Positions 14,201 to 26,200 of a stretch of 64,000 nt of DNA are shown in pieces. Positions within the stretch are counted from its first letter, which is position 1; each line of letters opens with the position of its first letter. The position numbers were made by a program, and so were the translations under genes. The stretch is from positions 2,852,001 to 2,916,000 of the forward strand of contig OZ005703.1 in assembly GCA_963930775.1 (NCBI GenBank), in the 5' to 3' direction. A model generated the notes under the pieces. That model did no database searches and had not been told where the DNA came from. It saw only the letters and a program-made list of their open reading frames with translations. The DNA is from Cliona cf. orientalis (lineage: Eukaryota; Porifera; Demospongiae; Clionaida; Clionaidae).

Positions 14201-17200
14201 CGTGCAGATGTGCCACTGTGTTATAATAACCCACTAAACATGTACCAGTGTGTTATAATAACCCACTAAGTATGTACCCGTGTGTTACAATAACCCACTA
14301 AGCATGTACCAGTGTGTTACTAGTAGTACCCATTCAGTGTGTCAAACTTACCCACTAAGCAATAGTCTTGCTGTGAATGACCTGGGGACAAGACTATAGC
14401 GAAGCAAACTAATTTTAATCCACCTCAGCAACAGTTAATGTCTAATTGAGTCAAGTTCAACTCATAATTCAAGTGTTCACTGGGCCCAATCAGCTTATAA
14501 GACTGTGTGGAGGCTCAGTATAATGATTCAAGTATAGTATTCCTTCACGGTATAGCCTGATTTCCAATCTTCCGACACTCTAGCTACTAAACTTGAGGAA
14601 TTTTAATACTAGTAGCAGTAGTCATGCTAAATATACTTCAGCAGAAGGGACAAAGGCTTGAACAGCAGACTGGGATGAAGCTCATAGCATCCAGCACCGC
14701 GGTACCGACGAGCGCACTCGATTCTAATTAAAGCGCACCGTTTTCTAATGAGCATGCTCAGTAGAGAGTCAAATGGGCTATTCCAGTTAATAAGGATACA
14801 CCCCTGTGGAGGAAGTTAATTACGTATGATAGGCTTAGACCTGAAAAATCAATCTTAGTTCTGTAGGGTGAAACACGGTCGACCCTTTACCAATTATATT
14901 ATGTATTGATGGTTCAAACATGAAATTGAATTAAGTTTTGATGGTTGGAGCACTTTGAGTTTATACAGTTTGGGGTGAAACAGTTACTACAATAATTATA
15001 TGCATATGACATTGGTAAGATTGATGGATTAGGGGATTTAGCCCATATATAGGGGCATAATTTGAAATTTAACAGTTACCACAAAATTTAAATTATTTTT
15101 TGTAATAAAGTGGTACAAAACTGGGACAGTCTGGGTATCAGGCTACTCTATGTCCATTTGCATATGTATACCCCATTAAACACTCGCATATATTTTAGCA
15201 TTATTATTGAACTAGAAGGGGTGAAAATACATCTCATCGAGAGTGCAAAACCAAAGGCTGAGTAGATACAACAATCATAATAGGAGTGGTTAATGTCAAT
15301 TGGTTTTCTATTTGATCACATCCATGTTCATAAAGCAGCATGGCTACAATAATTATTATTATATTATAGCTAGTGGATAAATAACACGATCACTGGAAAT
15401 TGAAATGTGTGATAATGATGAGGGGTGACAATAAGTATAAGATAACAATGGAAAATCAGTATATGCACATTAATAAAGATGATATAATTTAAAATATAAA
15501 TATACTGCAATTCGTCCCTGTGAACACCAGTACAGTACTTGAACTCCCATTTGCATTAATCATCACTTTCCGTGTCTTCATAAGTCTCGTTATTGAATGT
15601 GTGCACCAGCATTTCCATTTCATCATCTGAAAGTTCAGTTGGAGTATATATCAGCTATCAGAATTTCAGCTTCCTGGTTGGCTACACCCGTTTCCGTATT
15701 CAGCTGCCGCCTCTTGTCAATTATTGCTTTTTTCAGGGCATTCTGTGCGCTCTTGAGATGGGACATTTTTTGATGAAGTTCACTTTCAAACAATTGCTTT
15801 TCAGACGGGTCGTTGGTACTTGTCGCTTCGAAAACATGTTGGTGGGTTGATGCTTGGGCTTCCTGCATTCTCTCCACATTTTTTTGGATGGATGACAGAA
15901 ACAGGGCTCTCAATACACTATCAGTGATGCAAGCCTTTGCATCTTCAATCACTTCTTCTGCTTGTAGCTGAAGGAGGTGTGAGCACTGTAATCTCCATGA
16001 TGCGTATATGGCCCCCTCAATGGCATTCTTGTTGTGAAGCTTGTCACGTGAATTTTTGTCTTTGCAGATTTCCACAGCTTTTTCGTTCCAAAACTTTCTG
16101 AAGTCCTGCTTGAGACCAATAGCTTTTTCAATTTCATCCTCTGAGTATATGTGAATCCCATATTGTTGGGGACTGAAGTCAAAAGCAGCTTTAGAAGAAG
16201 TAGAAGTAGGATTTTGCCTGCAATACTTGAAAAGAGTTGTTTGAACCGTGCATGGCTTCTTTGGTTCACTGACAGCTGACTGTGGATCTCTTGCTCTTTT
16301 TGACATACTTGAAAAACTCAGTCTGGTGGGGAAGAAAGCTCAGCTGCTTGCTATATCTTGTGACTGTGGAGCTAGCTCAAGCACATGGCATGCAGGTGAA
16401 AGTGCAGACTGATGAATCAATTCAGATGCAATTAACACCAGCCAGGTCATGAAAATTAATTGTAAAAGGGGAGGTGGCTTGTGGTGGTTTTTATTTGGAA
16501 TCTTGCTGTTACAAGTTCAGAAGCAGCCAGGTTTCCAAAGGTGTGAAGAAAGCAAGAAAAGCTGTGCATAGAAGCATGGAGATTGTATCTATTGCAGATG
16601 GTAAGTATAGCTATGTTTTGTGCATGGTATTAAGGTATATTTAGGCACCCTTAATTATTGCAACAGGTTTGCATCCAGTTGCTGCAACTTAATTCCAACC
16701 TGCAATAATATTATTTTAGCTCAACTGTAATCAAATTATTTGGCATACACCAAAACCAAACATAATACTATTATAAAATACTGGAAGCTAACAGCATAAA
16801 TTGTTTGCAGATTTTGGTAGGAAAAGATTTTTCAGTGGATGGCTAACTAAATTGCGATCGGCTGCTTCTGTTGGATATGATGCACTAACTGACTCATGTA
16901 GAGAGTTGCAGTCACTTCTGAACTCCTGTTCGTACTCTCCCATATCTCTCCTAACAGACATTTTTGTGCTCAAGACTCTACCAGTAGACACACATTCGAA
17001 AAGGGTTCTTCCCTCAACTTGTAGACACCTAGTGCCCATCAAGACAGAAGCAGATGGAAACTGCCTCTATAGGTATGCAAATATGTCTACTACAAGCTAG
17101 AGATAGCCCTCCAATAATGTGTTGATAATGTGATGCACAAGAGTTTCAATTTGCACCTGTTGACATGCAGGGTGTTAAATTAGCCTATTGAGTTGGTCAC

Positions 17201-20200
17201 CACCAGTGGCTACTAACTTGATATTATGGTTGTTCCTGACTATTTTAGTCACCACTTCAATCATCATATTGTGTATTTCAAATTGAAAAATAGCTGCATA
17301 GTATTTCTTGTGTATGCTATGGATCACAGGGAGGGGAAAGGCATAACCAAAATGCTAGAGCCATTCAAGTTATTTGCCCTATAGCTAGCTAGCGGTCATG
17401 TAAAAATCTGGTAGATACATGGTGTCTTGGCTACTGATGGGGGATTAGTCAAGCTCTCAGACTAGCTAAAGCTGAGCTCCAAATTAATTTTTTGAGCTAC
17501 AATGTACAAGTATTATAATTATTATAGCTAGAGCAATGATTCTAGATCAAAATATTTAATGGCCAACATTAATTGTACCTCTGCACTACCACTAAGCACT
17601 ACCACTAGTCCAACAGCTGTGCCAGCCAGATGATGGTGGTTTGCTGCTATGTAAACTAGAGTTTCAAATGACCACTATATAGGAAGAGTAACTGTGACAA
17701 CATGGAGAGCAAGAGCTACACTGGGAAATGATAGCGTCATCCAATGTGAACATACCTATGCAGAATCCGGGTTTTGTTGACACACACGTGGTTGTGTGGT
17801 TGCACATGTGCGCTTTGAGCTGCACCACCAAACGTCTATAATGCACTATTATTCATAGTCTTATGGCCACACAGTTTTCATAAACTCATGTACTAGTACA
17901 GCATTTGTCTGGTATCTACTAGGCTATGCACCATCACAGGAGTTATATGGGTAGTGGGCCTGTCAGTGGCTTAAAGTACCAGGGGCTACCCCTGAAACTT
18001 CTCTATGTACCTAGTATGTAGTATGTGCATCTATATACCCTCAACACTTGGACCACCAAGTGTGTACATTAACCTATGTGATATGTTATAGTATATTATA
18101 GTACATGTAAATATAGCCTCAAATCTGTGTATTTTCTCTGATGGCTATAGTCTCAAGTGTAGGTGAGAAATTTGAAAAGGTTTATATTTAGAGTGCCATG
18201 CCCAACAAAATATGATTCAATGTGATGCTCAGAATGCACCAGAATCTCTCTAGGGAGATATTCAAAAAAATTTCTGGGGAGTTTGCCCAAGCCTCAGACC
18301 CTTCTAGACTGCTACTCGATTACCAATTCCTAGCCACCCCCCAACTCCAAAACGTCTTCTTCCAAGACTTTGACATAAAATTACGATAATGGTTTATTTT
18401 TGCACTGCAGTATTAATTTAAAGTTAGCTAGTCAATGCACCCCTCACTTTATATTGCTTCGTATCCCTTTGATACTCACGTATACTTGAAGGGTAGTTGG
18501 ACAAAAATAATTATTATGCTCGGCATTATAATACCTTTGCTATCTGTAGGCTCAGTCAGCATATTTGTGTTTGGCTAATCTAACATCATACATACACTTG
18601 TAGGAGTTTATTACAATGATATGGAACTTGCATCCCAAATATATGCATGTATATACATATTATAATACCCTATTTCAAATACATATTATACATGTACAAT
18701 GTATTTGGCACCATGCATGGAGGTATAAGTGTACTGAATACCATGTGCATGTGTAACTCCTTTCCCTCCCGTGTGGAGACCCTAGCTATTTTAACCTTGC
18801 TTAGCTACACTGCAGGACATGGTATAGGCTCCCTCTGTATTGAAACATGGTAATCATGTAGCTGTGTAAACTAGGGTATGTACTTAGCCTTTGAGCTAGA
18901 TAAACCACAGGGTCATCTGTGTGGTTAACAGATTGTCAACACTTGATGACTGATAGTGACTGCATGGTCAGTCAGCTAGTATAGTTATAATATAACAGGC
19001 ATCTGTCTTGTATTAGCCCAAGACAGTGGCTGCCATATAACTGACTTGTTAGATGTTGACATAGGAATTTAATTAGTACCTATTCTTTTACATTGAGCAT
19101 GTTGCCCACAGTGTCATTGATTTTCCTCTGTATTGGAGAATATTCTGTCACTAGTTACCTAGGTAACATCTAACAAATATAGCTGCATTCATAACCATTG
19201 TGATAGCCTTTATTATAATAACTTTCGTTAACTCCAACACATGAAATGATCATTTTATTTATTTCAGAGCAATCTCAATTTTGTGCTGTGGCAAAGAGAG
19301 CTTGCACATAGAGTTGCGTGTGAGAACAGTTTGCGAGCTGGTACTAAATGAAGAGTACTATTTGCAGCCATGTATTACTTCACTGCTTGATGCTGGCTCA
19401 GTAGGAAAGAATGCCTTGATTGCTACAACAGCTAGCTTTGAAGCAGCTGCTGCAATGCCGGATACTGACATAGCAAGAACAACTTTACGCCTTGACTGCA
19501 TTGCAACAACAAAGCTGGGTGAGTGGTCCAATATCTTTCATCTATATGGATTAGCTTCTGTACTGAAGAAATCCATAATCTCAGTATACCCAGATGTAAA
19601 CACAAGAATTAGAGAACGATTTAATCGAGAAATCTTACCAAGAATTACTGACCTGGTACAACACTCAATTCCACTTATTATTTTATGGACGAATTTATCA
19701 TATATACCTAACAAAAGTAAACCATGTGCTTGGTCACCAAATCATTTTGTACCTTGCTTTTCAAGCTCAAAATCTATCTCAACTGAAGGACAGTCACTCC
19801 AAGCAAAGACATCTTTCACTAGCTCCCCTTCACCACTCCTGATCATAACAGAAGGACAGTCTACCACCCCTCTCTCACTCCTGGACCAAGGGAAGACATC
19901 CTTCACTAGCTCCCCCTCACCACTCCTGATCGTAACAGAAGGACAGTCTACCACCCCTCTCTCACTCCAAGGGAAGACATCCTTCACTAGCTCCCCCTCA
20001 CCACTCCTGATCGCAACAGAAGGACAGTCTGCCACCCCTCTCTCACTCCAAGGGAAGACATCCTTCACTAGCTCCCCCTCACCACTCCTGATCGCAACAG
20101 AAGGACAGTCTACCACCCCTCTCTCACTCCTGGACCAAGGGAAGACATCCTTCACTAGCTCCCCCTCACCACTTGTGATCACAACAGAAGGACAGTCTAC

Positions 20201-23200
20201 CACCCCTCTCTCACTCCTGGACCAAGGGAAGACATCCTTCACTAGCTCCCCCTCACCACTCCTGATCGTAACAGAAGGACAGTCTACCACCCCTCTCTCA
20301 CTCCAAGGGAAGACATCCTTCACTAGCTCCCCCTCACCACTTGTGACAGGAACAGAAGGACAGTCTACCACCCCTCTCTCACTCCAAGGGAAGACATCCT
20401 TCACTAACTCCCCCTCACCACTCCTGATCGCAACAGGGCAGTCTACCACCCCTCACTCACTCCTGGACCTAGGGAAGACATCCTTCACTAGCTCCCCCTC
20501 ACCACTCGTGATCACAACAGAAGGACAGTCTACCACCCCTCTCTCACTCCTGGACCAAGGGAAGACATCCTTCACTAGCTCCCCCTCACCACTCCTGATC
20601 GCAACAGAAGGACAGTCTACCACCCCTCACTCACTCCTGGACCAAGGGAAGACATCCTTCACTAGCTCCCCCTCACCACTCCTGATCGCAACAGAAGGAC
20701 AGTCTACCACCCCTCTCTCACTCCAAGGGAAGACATCCTTCACTAGCTCCCCCTCACCACTTGTGATCACAACAGAAGGACAGTCTGCCACCCCTCTCTC
20801 ACTCCAAGGGAAGACGTCCTTCACTAGCTCCCCCTCACCACTCCTGATAGCAACAGAAGGACAGTCTGCCACCCCTCTCTCACTCCAAGGGAATACGTCC
20901 TTCACTAGCTCCCCCTCACCACTCGTGACAGTAACAGAAGGACAGTCTGCCACCCCTCTCTTAATCCAAGGGAAGACATCCTTTACTAATTTTCCATCAT
21001 ATTTCATTTCTGAAACACTATGTGCAAATGCTACCTCACTACTCAATAATAATGTCAAAGAACAATCATCACAGTGTCCATCACCTAGCTCCTTTGATGG
21101 TGATCAGATGTTGCACGTACCTTATGTACCCACTACTGCATTGCTTAGTATCTTTTCAAGTGGCAAGGTACAACCACATGCAGCAAAAAGGACGTCTTCT
21201 TTAAAATCTAAGCTCAAATCGAAGAAATTAACGTCATTTTTTTCTAAAAAGGACCCTACCAAATGTCATGAAGCCATAAAGCCAATTTGCAATCAATCTG
21301 CGATCACAGATCAACCTGAATCTCTCAAAGGATCTGATTCCTGCATATCTGCATCTGCTATATTTAATATTCTTACAAATTCTAGTGGTAAGCAGCCAAA
21401 GCAAGTATCGAAAAAACTGGAAAGTGAATCTTCATCACTATATTATGCTGAAATGAAGTTGTCGAGCTCCATGAGTGTTCCCTCGCCTCTTATAAGTACA
21501 GCCGAAGAACAATCTATTGCAGCATCTGCAGCTAAAAGATCAAAATCATCAGTGACAACAACTCCTAATACATTGACCCCTTGTCAAACCTTATCCAATG
21601 TGTCCATATCTACCCTATTCAGTTTATTTGCAAACAGATCCGTCCATAAAGACATCAAAACTCAATCAGGTACTTTAAATTTACTTGAAAGGTACTATCA
21701 GCCATTAAAGTCAAGCACATCTCGATCATTTGACATTGATATGCAAGAAAAAGTTGATGAAGACATTAGTTTAGAAACACAGGAAGACATGCCTGCTATT
21801 TCACCGAGAAAGGACACAACTATTGGAACTCCTTTTGTGTCAACCACGAGAGCACAAAGTGTTTCAAGTGATTCAAGTGATGGTGTTGAAGTTAGTGACC
21901 TTACATACTTTCATGAATGCGGCTATTCTCCAGATCCCGTACCAGATGAAACCTCGAATGTTAATCAGGATAGTTTCAGCAGTGAGTCTGGAGATGAAAA
22001 AGCAGACTGTATTAAAGTATACTCACATCCAGGATATTCACACCCCTATCCATTTCCCAGTGTATCCAGTGAATGGTATGAGAAACAGCGTGCCTTAGAA
22101 TTACACAATGCTGCTAGAGAAGAACGAAGAAGTACGAGCACAACTGCATTTGATGAAGAGGGAAATATTAGTTTCGTGGATCGCAGTCAAACCAAGGGAA
22201 CATTACTCCAAAATATCCTATCCTTAAAGAATCAAGTTGCTAAACTCCAGGAGGGTAGCACAAAGCAGCACATTAGCGCACTCATAAAGGCAGGAGAGTT
22301 CATAGTTGCAAATGGTCCAGTAGTCAAAACTCAGGAAGTTGGAAGGGTATATTTGAACGTAAAAGGATCGACTACAAGAAAGCGCTCTTTAGAGATTTAT
22401 GAAATATTCTCTAAGCACCTAAACCTTGCTCAGATTTACATGTATGGAGTTGCCTATGTTGTACAAAACACCACCGGTCTTGCTATGATCACTACTTCTC
22501 TTAAGTCTGCTGTTGACAATGAGTATGTGGTCAAAGAAAGGGTTCAGGATTGTCTAAAAGAAGTATTTCCATCAGCCCTGAAGTACTTGGATAGCCATCG
22601 AGATAGGCAGGTTTTGAAAGCTCTATTTGCAGAACTGACAAATATCTCCTTTACTGCAAGACTACAGGGTGTTAAGAGTCGAAAAGGTACAAGGAATGCA
22701 ACAAAGTCAGTTCAGTCCCAGTTGTTACATTATGACTTCATTAGAGCTACATCACAGATTGTCCGGAATGACATAACCACCATCAAACAATACCAACTCA
22801 CAGAAAGAATTATATCAGCCAGAAAATTCAAGGAAATAAGAACCATCAGTCAAGGAAGAGGTAGAAAGCTGAAGGCAACAGAATTTCCTGATCTTGCAGT
22901 AGTGCTTTCATATGCTTTTGGAGAGCTAGATGGTGGTCTTGAAGCTCACCCTCGGCTGACTACTGGAACTGTTTACCGAGCTAGTGATAACACCATGACT
23001 ATGCGGAGAGCAAGGGAAGTTTTACTATCTACAGCTCCTGAGGGGTTTACTATTTCTCTCAGCTCATGCTTCAACTACACTCAGAATTTTAGGAAAGGAA
23101 GCATTCAATCAAAGCAGCATCATGCTGGTAAGAATGTTAATGCTGATCTGTCACTAAAGAAGCCTCCACGCACTGGTGTGGAACAGCTGGTGGTGAATTT

Positions 23201-26200
23201 ACATTGGTCGACCGCTAATGTTAACACCATTGTAGATAGTTGCCAGGATATATCCCGTTCTCTTGTAGTGTCTAAAGATGCAAAATCCATTGTACCAACA
23301 GATATTGCACCAGTCCAACATCCTGGACCTTCCTGGAGACGGCGAGAACTCCCAGACCACTCATGGGACCAGTCCAGACTGAATGCTATAACACCCATGA
23401 CGTTTCTTTTTTTACAAACCAGAGTGGAGCAAGGTCCAACATCAACACTTACTACTCTGGACTTAAAAGTGTCAGAAAGTACTATCCTCCACCTGACCAG
23501 AACTGGTCAAACTGTAACACTGCATGCTTAATCTATCGTTTTTTGAGCCTGACACCACTTTTAAGTGCTTGAATGAGATATGTTACCTACTTTCAATGCC
23601 TGAACTGGACACATTCTTTCGGGATTCTGCTACCAATAACTTGAAAAAGGAATTCATTTTTGTGGTGGACAATGGTCCTGCGGAACAGCCCAGTAGCAGT
23701 TTAGTTCAGATGTGCCTAGCACGACTATTGAACTTTTTGAAACTCGAGAAAATTACTCAAGTGTCTTTTGCGGAGTATCACTCCAAAAGGAATTATGTTG
23801 AGAGAGCTCACGCGGAAGAAAATCGCGTCCTGTCAAAGCACGGGCCATTCTGCAGTAAACCTATACACGCAAATGCCACCCCAGGCTCAAGAGAACATCG
23901 ACAGAATATGGAATGTGTAGCTGAAGAAATGAAAACATGTATACAAGAGGGATCATTTGGGGGGAGATCGTTGATGTGTTTTAGAGGTATGCCCCAAGAA
24001 AAGTGGGTGTTTTCTGACGACAAAGAAACGCAGGCATTCTTGGCCATGAATGAGGAGGCTAAATTAACCTACTCTCCTTCTACTTACTCTGTGGTACAAG
24101 GGAGCACCCTGGAAACCATTTGTTTCTATTGGAATCTGGATAGACACTTTGAAGGTCAGTACATAAAAGACTACAAGCACATCAACAATGAGGTATTACT
24201 TGATGGAAAACGATCTTCATGGCTTGACAAATACACAACCTCTCTTTACTCCATCAGTGACGTGCAATGCAAATGATATGAATTGCAACCAGTACCAGAT
24301 TTTTTGAGATGGCTTAAGACCGGAGAATTACATTATCTACCACTGGAAGAGAGGAAATTACTTAAGGAAGGACCTTGGGATGACATTCCAGAGGCCTGTC
24401 TGCCATCAAGAGTGCTAAATCTGTGTTTCTCACTAATTTTAGACCTGCCAAATGAGTTAATCACTCAGCAGATTTCTCTTCTGTCATGGGTGACACCTTA
24501 TGAGGTACGAGAGTACTACAAAAATCAGAGATGTCAGTATGAGCAGCAAATTGAGTCTGAGAGAGAAAAGGATCGTTGGAAGTCACACGATCTTTACAAA
24601 GGGAAAACAAAGCCAGAATTGGAGAAGATGTGTAGAAAATTAAGAATCCCAGTGACATCAACTTTATTGAAGCATCAGTTGGTCAGCCTAATTGCTAAAA
24701 ACAGTGGTGAACTGATGCCTGCTGATAACTATGAGCCCTACTCGGGAAATCTGGAAGAAATTCCCGTATCACTATCAAAAATTAACAACAGCTTGACCAT
24801 TCCTCGTCTGCGATCAATCCTGAAAGTTCACAATCTGCCATTGACAGGAACAAAGGATCAGCTAGTGATGAGGGTATATCTCCTAAGGTGCAATAAAACG
24901 GCAGCAGTGTCAACCAAGGAGGAGCAACAGTTGAAAGACCATATTAGTATGATTTACAGAATGATTCTCGAACAAAGACGTCTCAGTGTGACAGCTCACA
25001 TTTATAGAGTAAGAAAGTATAGTCTGCAAAGGGAGTCTCCACATTTTATATCAAAACCACCACATATTGACTCAGAAGAAGACCTGCAGAACCTCTTTGA
25101 GCCCCTACTGGCACACATATTGACACAAAAAAACATAAGAGAGCAGCATGATCAGTCATCAGCATTCAGGCCTTGTAGATTATCTTCTTGCACACATGAT
25201 GATGAAGTGTTAAAGAACCGTGTCACTCAGACTGGATCAAAAATTAAAGTAAGATGGACCAAGGAAGAGACGCAGTCAATGGGATGGAGAGCAGGATGGT
25301 ATGTGGCCACTGTCCACAACTATTGTATGGAAACTGATATGATCACGTTGACCTATCACAGTGAGCCTAATGATCCGTACGATGAAGAATTGAGCCCATT
25401 AATTGCTGATAGAAGGATAAAACTAGTTTGGTCTCCTATCTGAAACCCGCCAATCACTGCTACCAATATCTACATGTACAAAGTACTCTAACTCTTCTGC
25501 TAACTTAACTTAATCTTCTATCTGTCTACATGATCTCTATTGTTAATCATTATCTCCATAATCATGAATTGATATGTTGTTTAAATTATGGAGTACTAGC
25601 TATTGCTTACTCCAGTCCTAGCTCAGACCCCATATGCACCCTTGACTCGAGAAGGGAAAGTAAAAATTTTGGTCCAGTTGACGACCCACAGAGGAATTCT
25701 AATTGTGTGTTCCAATCAGGTCTCAGATTTATATGACTCTCGCTAATAAAAGCACCATTGCCTGCTCTACAAATTTGAATCACCCACACAACCTTATAAT
25801 GATCAGATCTGAGCTTTGTTTGTGCGCACCTGTGTTAGCATGTGTGCTCAGAGCTGGCCAAACCAGCAAAATGACCCAAAGTTATCAGTCCATTCCCTTC
25901 TTGTGAGGGTAGGGTCTCAGGATGAGCTTAATATTGCACGACATGTTGACTCTAATAAGTATAGATGGTGATTTTTGTTACACTAATTGGGTATTGAAGG
26001 CAAAAAAACTATCAACAACTTGATTAGGAATACTGATACATTAGGTATGGTAGTGGAGGATAATATAATCAGTATTAATGGGTAAAAGATCGACAATAAC
26101 GGGTATTCATGGATCATTAACTCGTTAAATCAATGTACTGAAGGGGTTAAGTTCAATAATGAGGTGTTGAGGGCCACAAAATTGTAAACACTCCTCCACA

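Larger units (their letters stand above)
16576..25443 (+). pseudogene. OTU/vertnin-like + DDE-like + SAP transposase gene, two lesions
   Basis: Exons 16576-16600, 16811-17072 and 19268-25443 join in matching phases. The N-terminus has an OTU-type Cys box DGNCLYRA (Cys about 93), then ELRVRTVCELVLNEEYYLQ and NIFHLYGLASVLKKSI, and His in SPNHFVPC (about 255); this block closely matches the N-terminus of vertebrate vertnin. A 26-30-residue repeat array follows (about 264-675), then a Ser/Thr-rich linker with KLTSFFSKK and LLERYYQP. The conserved core has VVDNGP (Asp codon 23668) and VERAHAEEN (Glu codon 23800), 43 residues between, fitting an RNase H-fold D..E pair. SAP-like IPRLRSILKVHNLPLTGTKD and a Tudor-like end (KIKVRWTKEE... 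GWYVATV) close it. A one-base shift near 23520-23528 and an in-frame TGA at 24274-24276 break it. Confidence 0.75.

Noticed and set aside
16801-17100. Separate small gene reading MFADFGRKRFF
   Set aside because: It is exon 2 of the transposase-like gene: splice phases join it to 16576-16600 and 19268, completing the DGNCLYRA motif.
19742-21058. Long open frames on the minus strand opposite the tandem repeats
   Set aside because: They arise because the repeat unit length is a multiple of three and lacks stops in that frame; the plus-strand frame continues into conserved domains on both sides.
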